Shown here piece after piece: positions 1-10,022 of a DNA stretch of 64,000 bases. Source of the DNA: Sphingobacterium faecium (GTDB lineage Bacteria > Bacteroidota > Bacteroidia > Sphingobacteriales > Sphingobacteriaceae); contig NZ_QBKH01000010.1 of NCBI RefSeq assembly GCF_003054045.1, forward strand, positions 1-64,000. The letters run 5' to 3'. The notes under the pieces were generated by a model that had not been told where the DNA came from, did no database searches, and saw only the letters and a list, made by a program, of their open reading frames with translations. Within the stretch, counting starts at the first letter, position 1. The number at the start of each line of letters is the position of its first letter. Position numbers and translations under genes: made by a program.

Positions 1-660
1 AAACCCTTCTTTTTTCAGTGCTTCCCCTTTCGGATCAGCCGTTCCTCCCTTGCGGAGTGGTGCAAAGATAGGAACTTTTATCCTTCACTTCCTAATGTTT
101 TTTTGCTTATTTCTGAATAATAAGGTTAACTAACTGTGACATTGTGTGATTGATTTGTAAGCAGCGTTCCCAGGGTATGCCTTATCCTGCAATATTGGGA
201 AGATAATTGCAGATCAGTGAGGTTTTTGGCAACTGTTGTTTAGGCCTTGTTTACTGTTCATTTTTTTGACTTTACTGTATCTGCCTATTTGGTGCTGCAA
301 AAAAAAAACGGTGTCCGACAGAAATAATAAAGACATCGAACTGTTTTTGAATCTTATCCGTCATCAGCAAGGGATAATCTTTTATTCACATTGGGCGGTA
401 AGCAGGAAGATGCTCCGCGCCTGCTTTCCACTTTCATGATATGCCATCCAGCTGGGCAGACTGAAAATAGCAGCAGGATCAATCTGCTTGTATAAGCAAA
501 TCTCCCTATACGGGTCGAGCGTCCTTATTATGGTAGATCTTGGACTTCGACTGATTCATCGAAAATCTTTTGGCAGCAAATAGCCAACAATTAGGATCTG
601 ATACCACATAGATACCAATACACGGCAATAGAGCAGCAATTGATAACATCCTACATCACA
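1..660. other. Gene-poor stretch downstream of rpoC
   Basis: I see no convincing complete gene here. On the minus strand, about 550 down to 382, an open stretch of some 50 codons without a good start encodes segments such as DPYREICLYKQ and SLPSWMAYHESGKQARS before a TAA at 382-384. It could be the decayed end of a gene, but I do not recognise the family. A short plus-strand open frame at 236-439 starts with TTG and looks like chance. The left edge holds a possible minus-strand promoter for a gene outside the window. Confidence 0.4.
63..70 (-). promoter_or_regulatory. Possible Bacteroidota -7 box (TATCTTTG) facing left
   Basis: The minus strand reads TATCTTTG, a full match to the TAnnTTTG -7 element of Bacteroidota housekeeping promoters. 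I see no clear TTTG at the expected -33 distance. The transcript would run off the left edge, through a GC-richer leader containing short inverted repeats, into a gene not in this window. Confidence 0.4.
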
Positions 661-694
661 AAAAAAGGGTTGCAGACAAAATCTGCAACCCTTT
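661..694 (-). terminator. Intrinsic terminator after rpoC
   Basis: A perfect 10-bp stem, GGGTTGCAGA (67-76 of the 600s) with TCTGCAACCC (682-691), extends by three A-T pairs. On the minus strand it is followed by a run of T. It lies about 20 bp past the rpoC stop and should end the whole rplK-rpoC transcription unit. Confidence 0.88.
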
Positions 695-714
695 CAAGTA
701 TGATTAAAAAATTA

Positions 715-3700
715 TTAATCTTCTTCTTTCGAAGCTAATAATTGATCGTATTCTTCACGTGAACCTACGATAATGTTACCATATTGACGAAGACCTGTAC
801 CTGAAGGAATTAAGTGACCCACAATTACATTCTCTTTCAATCCTAATAAATTATCACGTTTACCTGCTATAGCTGCTTCGTTCAAGACTTTTGTAGTCTC
901 TTGGAAAGATGCTGCAGAGATAAATGATTTCGTACCTAATGAAGCTCTAGTGATACCTTGTAATAAAGGACTTGAAGTCGCAGGAATTGCGTCACGGACC
1001 TCTACTAATTTTAAATCACGACGTCTTAAGCTTGAGTTTTCTTCACGCAACTTACGTAAAGAAACAATTTGACCTGGACGTAAGTCATTGGAATCACCAG
1101 CCTCTACCACAACTTTTTTGTCGTAAAGCGAATCATTTTCTTCCATGAAGTCCCATTTGTTAACAGCCTCTTTCTCTAAGAAACGTGTATCTCCTGGATC
1201 TTCAATATTGACTTTTTGCATCATTTGGTGAACAATTGTTTCAAAGTGTTTATCATTGATTTTTACACCTTGAAGACGGTAAACCTCTTGAATACCATTT
1301 ACGATATAATGCTGTACTGCTGATGGACCTTTGATTGATAAGATATCTGCTGGAGAGATCGAACCATCTGATAAAGGCATACCAGCTTTAATAAAGTCAT
1401 TGTCCTGTACTAAGATATGTTTCGAAAGTGGAACAAGGTACTTTTTAATTTGGCCATCGCGTGATTCGATAGAAATCTCACGGTTACCACGTTTAACACC
1501 ACCTAAAGTTACAACACCATCAATTTCAGTTACTACAGCTGGATTAGAAGGGTTACGTGCTTCGAATAATTCCGTTACACGAGGTAGACCCCCCGTAATA
1601 TCGCGAGTTTTACCTGTAGAACGAGGAATCTTAACTAAGATACCACCTTCTTTTACAGTTACACCATCCGCTACAGAAACGTGAGCTCCTACTGGAATGT
1701 TGTACGTACGAATTACTTCACCTTTTTTGTCTAAGATCTTGATCGCAGGGTTTTTCGTTTTATCACGAGTTTCAATGATTACTTTCTCTTTGTGACCAGT
1801 TTGCTCATCTGACTCTTCGCGGAAAGTTACACCTTCTACAATCGCATCAAACTCCACTTTACCAGCAAACTCCGAGATAATAACAGCATTATATGGATCC
1901 CATGATACTAACTTATCACCTTTAGCAACCTTATTTCCTTCTTCAACGAACAATTGAGAACCGTAAGGGATATTTTGTTGGAATAATACTTTTTTAGTTT
2001 CATCCAAAATTTTGATCTCACCAGAACGACCCAATACTACTTGATGCGTACCATCTTCACCTTCTTGAGATACTGTACGTAAGTTTTCAAACTCAACTGT
2101 ACCGGCATATTTAGAAGAAATCTGGGACTCAGCAGCAATGTTAGAAGCCGTACCACCGACGTGGAACGTACGAAGTGTCAACTGTGTACCTGGCTCACCA
2201 ATTGATTGTGCTGCAATTACACCTACAGCTTCACCCAATTGAACACGTTTACCAGATGCCAAGTTACGACCGTAACAGCTAGCACATACACCACGTTTAC
2301 ATTCACATGTTAACACGGTACGAATCTCAACACCTTCAATACCAGAAGATTCAATGCGTTCAGCAATATCTTCTTCGATGTCTTGATTAGCCTCTACTAA
2401 CAACTCACCTGTCTCTGGATCATATACATTGTACAACGATACACGACCTAAAATACGATCGTACAATGGTTCTACAACATCATCATTATCTTTTAATGCC
2501 GTTGTATAAATACCTCTTAAACCTCCACAGTCTTGATCAATAACGATCATATCTTGTGCAACGTCATGTAAACGACGAGTTAAGTAACCCGCATCCGCCG
2601 TTTTTAATGCCGTATCGGCAAGACCTTTACGTGCACCGTGGGTAGAGATAAAGTATTCTAATACTGAAAGACCTTCTTTAAAGTTTGATAAAATCGGGTT
2701 TTCAATAATTTCACCACCTGCTGAACCTGATTTTTGAGGTTTAGCCATCAAACCACGCATACCACACAACTGACGAATTTGCTCTTTCGAACCACGTGCA
2801 CCAGAATCAAGCATCATATATACAGAGTTGAATCCTTGGTTGTCATTCGATAAGATATCCATTACGTGTGATGTCAACTTATTGTTGATACGTGTCCAAA
2901 TATCGATGATTTGATTATAACGTTCGTTGTTGGTAATGAAACCCATGTTATAGTTATTCATTACTTCTTCAACTTCGTTTGTCGCTTGTTGAATTAAATC
3001 AGCTTTAGCATCAGGAATGTTCAAATCTTGCAAGTTGAACGATAGACCACCTTTAAAAGCTGTCTGGAAACCTAATTCTTTCATATCATCCAAAAACTGT
3101 GCAGCACGAGCCATACCCGTAGTTTTCACAATTTCTCCAATGATATTACGTAAAGATTTTTTCGTTAATAATTCGTTGATAAATCCCACTTCATGAGGAA
3201 CAACTTGGTTGAATATAACACGACCAACTGTTGTATCTAATAAAGTATCAACGATACTACCATCTTTAGTTCTGATTTTAGTTTTTACCTTAATAAAAGC
3301 ATGCAAATCAATTTTCTTCTCATTCAAAGCGATAATAACCTCTTCTGCAGAATAGAAAATCATATCTTCACCATGAACGATTTGTTCTGGAGTACTTTTT
3401 CGGCCTTTCGTGATATAATAAAGACCCAAAACCATATCCTGAGAAGGTACTGTTACAGGAGAACCATTTGCAGGGTTCAAAATATTGTGCGCTGCCAACA
3501 TTAAAACTTGAGCTTCCAAAACTGCAGCATTACCTAAAGGTAAGTGGACTGCCATCTGGTCACCATCAAAATCGGCGTTGAATGCGGTACACACTAATGG
3601 GTGTAATTGAATAGCTTTACCCTCTACTAAAGTAGGTTGGAAAGCCTGAATACCCAATCTGTGTAACGTAGGTGCACGGTTTAATAATACCGGATGACCT

Positions 3701-4992
3701 TTCAACACGTTTTCTAATATATCCCAAACAACTGGATCTTTACGATCTACAATTTTCTTAGCTGATTTTACAGTTTTCACTATACCACGCTCGATCATCT
3801 TACGAATGATAAACGGTTTGTAAAGTTCTGCTGCCATATCCTTAGGTAAACCACACTCATGTAATTTCAAGTGAGGTCCAACGACGATTACCGAACGAGC
3901 CGAATAATCCACACGCTTACCTAATAAGTTTTGACGGAAACGACCTTGTTTACCTTTTAAGATATCAGATAATGATTTCAACGCACGGTTACCTTCAGTT
4001 TTCACTGCGTTAACTTTACGTGAGTTATCGAATAATGAATCGACAGCCTCTTGTAACATACGTTTTTCATTACGTAAAATTACTTCTGGAGCTTTAATTT
4101 CAATTAAACGTTTCAAACGGTTATTACGAATAATAACACGACGATATAAATCATTTAAATCTGAAGTCGCAAAACGACCACCATCTAAAGGAACTAATGG
4201 ACGTAATTCTGGTGGAATAATAGGAACGATTTTTACGATCATCCATTCAGGACGATTTTCAATACGATCTCTTGAACCACGGAATGCCTCTACAACATGA
4301 AGACGTTTTAAAGCCTCATTTTTACGTTGCTGAGAAGTTTCGTTAGCCGCTTGGTGACGTAAATCATAAGATAATTTATCTAAATCAATACGTTTCAATA
4401 ATTCTTCTAACGCTTCAGCACCCATTTTAGCAACGAACTTTTGAGGATCGTTGTCATCTAAATATTGGTTTTCTTTAGGTAATGTATCTAAAATATCTAA
4501 ATATTCCTCTTCAGTCAAGAAGTCCATATAGTTGATACCATCATCCTCTTTAATACCAGCTTGAATAACTACATATCTTTCGTAGTAGATAATCATGTCC
4601 AGTTTTTTAGTAGGAAGACCTAATAAATAACCAATTTTATTTGGAAGAGAGCGGAAATACCAGATGTGTGCAACAGGAACCACCAATGAAATGTGTCCCA
4701 TACGCTCACGACGTACTTTTTTCTCCGTAACTTCAACACCACAACGGTCACATACAATACCTTTATAACGGATACGTTTGTATTTACCACAGTGACATTC
4801 ATAATCCTTTACAGGACCAAAGATACGCTCACAGAATAAACCATCACGTTCTGGTTTGTAGGTACGATAGTTAATCGTTTCCGGTTTTACAACTTCACCA
4901 CTTGAACGCTCTAAGATTGTTTCTGGAGACGCCAAGCTTACAGTAATTGATGTAAAGTTGCTTTTAATTTTATTATCTTTTTTGTAAGACAT
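715..4992 (-). CDS. rpoC: DNA-directed RNA polymerase beta' subunit
   Basis: This is the largest RNA polymerase subunit; it carries the catalytic Mg-binding loop of the core enzyme. At 1425 residues it has the usual length for Bacteroidota. Visible landmarks are the N-terminal zinc ribbon (CHCGKYKR then CDRCGV, about residues 66-85), the active-site motif NADFDGDQMAVH in the middle, and the second zinc cluster (CECKRGVCASC) in the C-terminal half. It starts with ATG 75 bp downstream of the rpoB stop, and the gap holds a strong hairpin (5022-5054). A strong intrinsic terminator follows the stop. Nothing suggests damage. Identity is essentially certain from motifs and gene order. Confidence 0.99.
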   Translation of the reverse strand: MSYKKDNKIKSNFTSITVSLASPETILERSSGEVVKPETINYRTYKPERDGLFCERIFGPVKDYECHCGKYKRIRYKGIVCDRCGVEVTEKKVRRERMGHISLVVPVAHIWYFRSLPNKIGYLLGLPTKKLDMIIYYERYVVIQAGIKEDDGINYMDFLTEEEYLDILDTLPKENQYLDDNDPQKFVAKMGAEALEELLKRIDLDKLSYDLRHQAANETSQQRKNEALKRLHVVEAFRGSRDRIENRPEWMIVKIVPIIPPELRPLVPLDGGRFATSDLNDLYRRVIIRNNRLKRLIEIKAPEVILRNEKRMLQEAVDSLFDNSRKVNAVKTEGNRALKSLSDILKGKQGRFRQNLLGKRVDYSARSVIVVGPHLKLHECGLPKDMAAELYKPFIIRKMIERGIVKTVKSAKKIVDRKDPVVWDILENVLKGHPVLLNRAPTLHRLGIQAFQPTLVEGKAIQLHPLVCTAFNADFDGDQMAVHLPLGNAAVLEAQVLMLAAHNILNPANGSPVTVPSQDMVLGLYYITKGRKSTPEQIVHGEDMIFYSAEEVIIALNEKKIDLHAFIKVKTKIRTKDGSIVDTLLDTTVGRVIFNQVVPHEVGFINELLTKKSLRNIIGEIVKTTGMARAAQFLDDMKELGFQTAFKGGLSFNLQDLNIPDAKADLIQQATNEVEEVMNNYNMGFITNNERYNQIIDIWTRINNKLTSHVMDILSNDNQGFNSVYMMLDSGARGSKEQIRQLCGMRGLMAKPQKSGSAGGEIIENPILSNFKEGLSVLEYFISTHGARKGLADTALKTADAGYLTRRLHDVAQDMIVIDQDCGGLRGIYTTALKDNDDVVEPLYDRILGRVSLYNVYDPETGELLVEANQDIEEDIAERIESSGIEGVEIRTVLTCECKRGVCASCYGRNLASGKRVQLGEAVGVIAAQSIGEPGTQLTLRTFHVGGTASNIAAESQISSKYAGTVEFENLRTVSQEGEDGTHQVVLGRSGEIKILDETKKVLFQQNIPYGSQLFVEEGNKVAKGDKLVSWDPYNAVIISEFAGKVEFDAIVEGVTFREESDEQTGHKEKVIIETRDKTKNPAIKILDKKGEVIRTYNIPVGAHVSVADGVTVKEGGILVKIPRSTGKTRDITGGLPRVTELFEARNPSNPAVVTEIDGVVTLGGVKRGNREISIESRDGQIKKYLVPLSKHILVQDNDFIKAGMPLSDGSISPADILSIKGPSAVQHYIVNGIQEVYRLQGVKINDKHFETIVHQMMQKVNIEDPGDTRFLEKEAVNKWDFMEENDSLYDKKVVVEAGDSNDLRPGQIVSLRKLREENSSLRRRDLKLVEVRDAIPATSSPLLQGITRASLGTKSFISAASFQETTKVLNEAAIAGKRDNLLGLKENVIVGHLIPSGTGLRQYGNIIVGSREEYDQLLASKEED

Positions 4993-5017
4993 ACTTATTC
5001 AAAAGTTAAAGCTTTAT

Positions 5018-5054
5018 GAAAAAGTTTTAGTGATCATAGCGATCACTAAAACTT
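5018..5054 (-). terminator. Terminator-like hairpin between rpoB and rpoC
   Basis: The rpoB-rpoC spacer contains a perfect 14-bp inverted repeat, AAGTTTTAGTGATC (5022-5035) and GATCACTAAAACTT (5041-5054), with a 5-nt loop. On the minus strand the stem is followed directly by TTTTTC, so it looks like an intrinsic terminator or attenuator. RpoC is needed in step with RpoB, so partial read-through or RNA processing is likelier than a complete stop. Confidence 0.65.
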
Positions 5055-5067
5055 CCTTTTTGCTTAA

Positions 5068-8000
5068 TTAATCCAATGTGATATCTAAACCTAAACCACG
5101 TAACTCATGTACCAATACGTTAAACGATTCTGGTACCGATGGAGTTGGTAAATTGTTTCCTTTTACGATAGCCTCGTAAGTTTTCGCACGACCAACAACA
5201 TCATCCGATTTCACAGTCAAGATTTCTTGTAGGATATTAGATGCACCGAATGCCTCTAATGCCCAAACCTCCATCTCACCAAAACGCTGACCACCGAATT
5301 GAGCTTTACCACCCAATGGTTGTTGTGTAATCAATGAGTATGGTCCGATAGAACGAGCGTGCATCTTATCATCAACCATGTGACCTAATTTCAACATATA
5401 GATCACACCAACTGTAGTTGGTTGGTCAAAACGCTCACCTGTTAAACCATTGTAAAGGTAAGTTCTACCTGAAGCAGGTAAACCAGCTTTAGCAACCCAG
5501 TCCTCTACCTCTTCTTTTTCGGCACCATCGAAAATAGGAGTTGCAAATTTAACACCTAATTTTTGACCAGCCCAACCTAAAACAGTTTCGTAAATCTGTC
5601 CTAAGTTCATACGAGAAGGTACACCCAGTGGGTTTAACACGATATCTACTGGTGTTCCATCATCTAAGAAAGGCATATCTTCATCACGTACAATACGTGC
5701 AACAATACCTTTATTACCGTGACGACCTGCCATCTTATCCCCTACTTTCAATTTACGTTTTTTAGCAACGTAAACTTTAGCCATTTGAACAATACCTGAT
5801 GGTAACTCATCACCGACAGAAACTGCGAATTTATCACGTTTGAAAGCACCTAACTCTTCATTTAACTTGATGTTATAGAAGTGTAAAGAAGCTTTAATCA
5901 TTTCATTCTTATCTTCGTCAGTTGTCCAACCTGTAGGGTTGATATTATTATAGTCTAATTCTGCTAAGATTTTTTGTGTAAACTTAGCCCCTTTAGCTAC
6001 TAACAATTCTTTATAAACATTATAGATCCCTTGAGCAGTTTTACCATTCACAATTGTAAATAATTTTTCTACCAAGCGTTCTTTCAAAATCTTAACAGCT
6101 CTTTCATGTGCTGTTTCCAATTTCTCTAATGTTTTACGCTCAACTTCTTTAGACATTTTCTTAGCGCGTGCAAATAACTTCGTATCAATTACAACACCTT
6201 TCAATGAAGGAGAAGCTTTTAATGAAGCATCTTTAACGTCACCAGCTTTGTCACCAAAGATTGCACGTAATAATTTCTCTTCTGGAGAAGGATCTGACTC
6301 ACCTTTAGGAGTGATTTTTCCGATCAAGATATCACCACCATTAACTTCAGCACCGATACGGATAATACCGTTTTCATCTAAGTCTTTGGTCGCTTCTTCC
6401 GAAACGTTAGGAATATCTGCCGTTAATTCTTCTTCACCACGTTTTGTATCACGAACTTCCAATTCAAACTCTTCAATATGAAGAGATGTAAACCAGTCTT
6501 CTTTTGCTACACGCTCAGAAATAACGATCGCATCCTCAAAGTTATATCCTTGCCAAGGCATGAATGCAACTTTTAAGTTACGACCTAATGCTAATTCACC
6601 ATTTTCAGTTGCATAACCTTCACATAATACCTGACCCTTAGTCACACGTTGACCTTTACCTACAATAGGTTTTAAGTTCATACACGTATTCTGATTGGTT
6701 TTCTTGAATTTGATCAATCTATATGTTTTGACATCATCATCAAATGACACTAAACGGTCATCATCAGTGCGGTCATAACGAATTTTAATTTCATCTGCAT
6801 CTACATATTCCACGACACCATTACCCTCTGCATTAATTAATGTACGGGAATCTTTCGCAACACGGGCTTCTAAGCCAGTACCCACGATAGGAGCTTGTGG
6901 ACGTAAAATTGGAACAGCTTGACGCTGCATGTTTGATCCCATCAATGCACGGTTGGCATCATCATGTTCCAAGAAAGGAATTAATGAGGCCGCAATAGAT
7001 GTAATTTGATTAGGAGCAACGTCCATATAATCCAAACGCGTAGGTTCGATTACCGGGAAGTCACCAAAATATCTTGCTTTTACTTTAGCATCTATAAAAT
7101 TACCATTATCATCATACTGCGCATTTGCCTGACCGATTGTTTTCTCATCTTCGTCCTCAGCAGATAAATAATGAACAGGTTCTTCAACCACAACACGACC
7201 ATCTTCTACACGACGGTAAGGAGTTTCGATAAAACCTAAATTATTAATCTTAGCGTGAACTGCTAATGAGGAAATCAAACCAATGTTTGGTCCCTCTGGA
7301 GTCTCGATTGTACACAAACGACCGTAGTGCGTATAGTGAACGTCACGAACCTCGAAACCTGCACGCTCACGAGAAAGACCACCTGGACCTAAAGCTGAAA
7401 GACGACGCTTGTGCGTGATCTCTGCAAGAGGGTTGGTTTGATCCATGAACTGTGATAACTGATTAGTACCAAAGAATGAATTAATCACAGACGATAACGT
7501 ACGTGCATTAATTAAGTCAGTAGGTGTGAAAACCTCATTATCACGAATATTCATACGCTCACGAATGGTACGAGCCATACGAGAAAGACCTACTCCAAAC
7601 TGTGCATATAACTGCTCACCTACTGTACGTACACGACGGTTAGATAAGTGGTCAATATCATCCACCTCAGCTTTAGAGTTGATTAAGTTAATCAAATACT
7701 TCACGATTGCGATGATATCTTCACGAGTCAATACCTTCGTTTCATCAGGAGTATTTAATTTCAATTTACGGTTAATGCGGTAGCGACCTACATCACCCAA
7801 ATCATAACGTTTGTCCGAGAAGAATAAACGATCGATAATACCACGAGCAGTTTCCTCATCAGGTGGTTCAGCGTTACGCAATTGACGATAGATATGTTCT
7901 ACCGCTTCTTTCTCAGAGTTAGACGTATCTTTTTGTAATGTGTTATATATAATTGAATAGTCAGCATTGTTTGAAGCATCTTCTTTTGCTAAAATAATAG

Positions 8001-8877
8001 ATTTTACTCCAGCATCGATGATCAAATCAATGTGATCTTCTTCTAAAACAGTCTCACGTTCAAGGATAATTTCATTACGATCGATTGATACCACTTCACC
8101 AGTATCCTCATCAACGAAATCTTCAATCCATTTTTTCAATACCCTTGCCGCCAAACGACGACCCACGTATTTTTTTAGACCAGACTTACTTACTTTAATT
8201 TCATCGGCAAGATCAAATAATTCTAAGATATCCTTATCAGAATCATAACCGATAGCACGTAATAAAGTAGTAACTGGGAATTTTTTCTTACGGTCGATAT
8301 AAGCATACATGACGTTGTTTACATCAGTTGCAAATTCAATCCAAGATCCTTTAAAAGGAATTACCCTTGCAGAATAAAGTTTAGTACCATTTGTGTGTCT
8401 ACTTTGACCAAAGAAAACGCCAGGTGAACGGTGTAATTGAGATACGATTACGCGCTCCGCACCATTGATCACGAAAGTACCTTTCGGTGTCATATATGGG
8501 ATAGTTCCCAAATATACGTCCTGCACAATAGTCTCGAAATCTTCGTGTTCTTCATCATTACATGATAACTTTAACTTTGCCTTTAAAGGAACGCTATAAG
8601 TTAACCCACGTTCGATACATTCTTGTATATCATAGCGAGGAGGATCAATGAAATAATCCAAAAACTCGAGAACAAAAATGTTTCTAGAATCAGAAATAGG
8701 GAAGTTTTCCGAGAATACCTTGAACAGCCCTTCCTGATGGCGGTTGTCAGAAGTAGTTTCTAGTTGAAAAAACTCCTTGAAAGATTGCAATTGCACATCT
8801 AAGAAATCTGGATATTCCAGAACTTTCCTGCTTGTCGCAAAATTTACTCTTTCTTGTTGAATATTATTGTTTGCCAA
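5068..8877 (-). CDS. rpoB: DNA-directed RNA polymerase beta subunit
   Basis: This is the second large RNA polymerase subunit; it forms the other jaw of the enzyme and is the usual target of rifampicin. It has 1269 residues, normal for Bacteroidota. Recognisable segments include FGTNQLSQFMDQTNPL and the following HKRRLSALGPGGLSRERA (rifampicin-region core), and KVGDKMAGRHGNKG in the C-terminal half. The end, LEAFGASNILQEILTVKSDD, is typical. The start appears to be TTG at 8877 (minus strand): the protein there begins MANNNIQQERVNF, the usual family N-terminus, and no in-frame ATG lies between it and upstream stops. The gene follows rplL after a 169-bp spacer containing hairpins. Confidence 0.99.
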   Translation of the reverse strand: MANNNIQQERVNFATSRKVLEYPDFLDVQLQSFKEFFQLETTSDNRHQEGLFKVFSENFPISDSRNIFVLEFLDYFIDPPRYDIQECIERGLTYSVPLKAKLKLSCNDEEHEDFETIVQDVYLGTIPYMTPKGTFVINGAERVIVSQLHRSPGVFFGQSRHTNGTKLYSARVIPFKGSWIEFATDVNNVMYAYIDRKKKFPVTTLLRAIGYDSDKDILELFDLADEIKVSKSGLKKYVGRRLAARVLKKWIEDFVDEDTGEVVSIDRNEIILERETVLEEDHIDLIIDAGVKSIILAKEDASNNADYSIIYNTLQKDTSNSEKEAVEHIYRQLRNAEPPDEETARGIIDRLFFSDKRYDLGDVGRYRINRKLKLNTPDETKVLTREDIIAIVKYLINLINSKAEVDDIDHLSNRRVRTVGEQLYAQFGVGLSRMARTIRERMNIRDNEVFTPTDLINARTLSSVINSFFGTNQLSQFMDQTNPLAEITHKRRLSALGPGGLSRERAGFEVRDVHYTHYGRLCTIETPEGPNIGLISSLAVHAKINNLGFIETPYRRVEDGRVVVEEPVHYLSAEDEDEKTIGQANAQYDDNGNFIDAKVKARYFGDFPVIEPTRLDYMDVAPNQITSIAASLIPFLEHDDANRALMGSNMQRQAVPILRPQAPIVGTGLEARVAKDSRTLINAEGNGVVEYVDADEIKIRYDRTDDDRLVSFDDDVKTYRLIKFKKTNQNTCMNLKPIVGKGQRVTKGQVLCEGYATENGELALGRNLKVAFMPWQGYNFEDAIVISERVAKEDWFTSLHIEEFELEVRDTKRGEEELTADIPNVSEEATKDLDENGIIRIGAEVNGGDILIGKITPKGESDPSPEEKLLRAIFGDKAGDVKDASLKASPSLKGVVIDTKLFARAKKMSKEVERKTLEKLETAHERAVKILKERLVEKLFTIVNGKTAQGIYNVYKELLVAKGAKFTQKILAELDYNNINPTGWTTDEDKNEMIKASLHFYNIKLNEELGAFKRDKFAVSVGDELPSGIVQMAKVYVAKKRKLKVGDKMAGRHGNKGIVARIVRDEDMPFLDDGTPVDIVLNPLGVPSRMNLGQIYETVLGWAGQKLGVKFATPIFDGAEKEEVEDWVAKAGLPASGRTYLYNGLTGERFDQPTTVGVIYMLKLGHMVDDKMHARSIGPYSLITQQPLGGKAQFGGQRFGEMEVWALEAFGASNILQEILTVKSDDVVGRAKTYEAIVKGNNLPTPSVPESFNVLVHELRGLGLDITLD

Positions 8878-8925
8878 GGGGATATGAATTTTAGTTTTAA
8901 AAAAACTGAGCTTAACTATGCTGTC

Positions 8926-9019
8926 ATTACTACATTTCGACTATGTTCAGCATACACATAGACTAGTAGTGAAATATCATAAATAGGAATAGACTCTAAC
9001 GAAAATACGTCAGAGTCTA
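8926..9019 (-). promoter_or_regulatory. Hairpins in the rplL-rpoB spacer
   Basis: Two inverted repeats sit in the 169-bp spacer. TAGACTCT (8990-8997) pairs with AGAGTCTA (9012-9019). A second, imperfect one around 8927-8974 pairs CTATG with CATAG and outside them TACTAC with GTAGTG. Neither has a T-run on the minus strand. In other bacteria this spacer houses an attenuator and an RNase III site that set the L7/L12 to RpoB ratio; a similar role here is inference. Confidence 0.45.
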
Positions 9020-9046
9020 AACCTTTTGAGGGCTTGTTATGTAAGA

Positions 9047-9421
9047 TTATTTAATCTCAACAACAGCTCCAGCTTCTTCTAATTGTTGTTTCAAAGCTTC
9101 TGCTTCATCTTTAGAAACACCAGTTTTGATTTCTTTAGGAGCTCCATCAACTAAATCTTTAGCTTCTTTCAAGCCTAGTCCAGCTAAATCTTTTACTAAT
9201 TTAACTACAGCTAATTTAGCACCACCAGCTTCTTTCAAGATAACATCGAAAGATGTTTTCTCTTCAGCAGCAGCAGCACCTTCAGCTGGAGCAGCAGCAA
9301 CTGCAACAGCAGCAGCAGCAGGCTCGATACCATACTCGTCTTTTAAGATATCAGCTAATTCTTTAACTTCTTTTACTGTTAAGTTTACTAACTGTTCAGC
9401 AAGTTGTTTTAAATCTGCCAT
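9047..9421 (-). CDS. rplL: 50S ribosomal protein L7/L12
   Basis: This is the stalk protein of the large ribosomal subunit; it recruits translation GTPases such as the EF-Tu encoded in this window. The 124-residue product has the expected layout: an N-terminal dimerisation domain (residues 1-33), an Ala/Glu-rich hinge (about 35-54) and a compact C-terminal domain with VKLVKDLAGLGLKEAKDLVDGAP. It lies 80 bp after rplJ, as in most bacteria. The low-complexity hinge also gives a long antisense open frame, which is an artefact. Confidence 0.99.
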   Translation of the reverse strand: MADLKQLAEQLVNLTVKEVKELADILKDEYGIEPAAAAVAVAAAPAEGAAAAEEKTSFDVILKEAGGAKLAVVKLVKDLAGLGLKEAKDLVDGAPKEIKTGVSKDEAEALKQQLEEAGAVVEIK

Positions 9422-9501
9422 TTTATTTTGAATTTTTGAATGTCGTTATGAAAAATTGTTATTAATAATAGAACGAATGTTTTATTTAAAAAGAGTATTC
9501 G

Positions 9502-10020
9502 TTAACCTCTTTGTTCTAAAGCTTTTACTAAACCTGAAATTGTATTTCCACCCGATTGAAGAGCTGAAATAACATTCTTAGCAGGAGATTCCAATGCAGC
9601 GATAACGTCAGCGATGAGCTCATTTTTAGATTTAAGACTCACTAATGCTTTCAACTGATTGTCACCTACAAATGCAGTTTCTTGGATATAAGCAGCTTTC
9701 AACAAAGGTTTATCACCTTCTTTACGTAAAGCTTGAATTAATTTCGCTGGAGCATTTGCGATCTCAGAGAACATCATTGTAGACGCACCTTTCAATGTAC
9801 CTACGATCTCATCTGAATCGATACCAGCTTCGATTAATGCTTTTTTGATTAAAGTGTTTTTAACAGCTTTAATTTCAATATCACTTTCGAAACATTTGCG
9901 ACGAATGCCATTCACTTTTTCTACCGATAAATTAGAAGTGTCAGTAATATAGAAATTACCGTAAGATTTAATCTGCTCGGCCAAAGCTTGAACAATTTCT
10001 TGTTTTTCTTCTTTTCTCAT
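9502..10020 (-). CDS. rplJ: 50S ribosomal protein L10
   Basis: L10 anchors the L7/L12 dimers at the base of the ribosomal stalk. The 172-residue product begins MRKEEKQEIVQALAEQIKSY and contains GIRRKCFESDIEIKAVKNTL, typical of the N-terminal RNA-binding domain, followed by the helical C-terminal tail (VISALQSGGNTISGLVKALE) that binds L7/L12. It starts with ATG only 2 bp after the rplA stop, so the two are probably translationally coupled. In many bacteria L10 represses its own mRNA; I did not identify the binding structure here. Confidence 0.98.
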   Translation of the reverse strand: MRKEEKQEIVQALAEQIKSYGNFYITDTSNLSVEKVNGIRRKCFESDIEIKAVKNTLIKKALIEAGIDSDEIVGTLKGASTMMFSEIANAPAKLIQALRKEGDKPLLKAAYIQETAFVGDNQLKALVSLKSKNELIADVIAALESPAKNVISALQSGGNTISGLVKALEQRG

Positions 10021-10022
10021 GA

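Noticed and set aside
236..439. 67-codon plus-strand frame
   Set aside because: TTG start, no promoter or family likeness; composition fits chance in a non-coding stretch.
9126..9431. 101-codon frame antisense to rplL
   Set aside because: Produced by the Ala-rich codon pattern of the L7/L12 hinge on the other strand.
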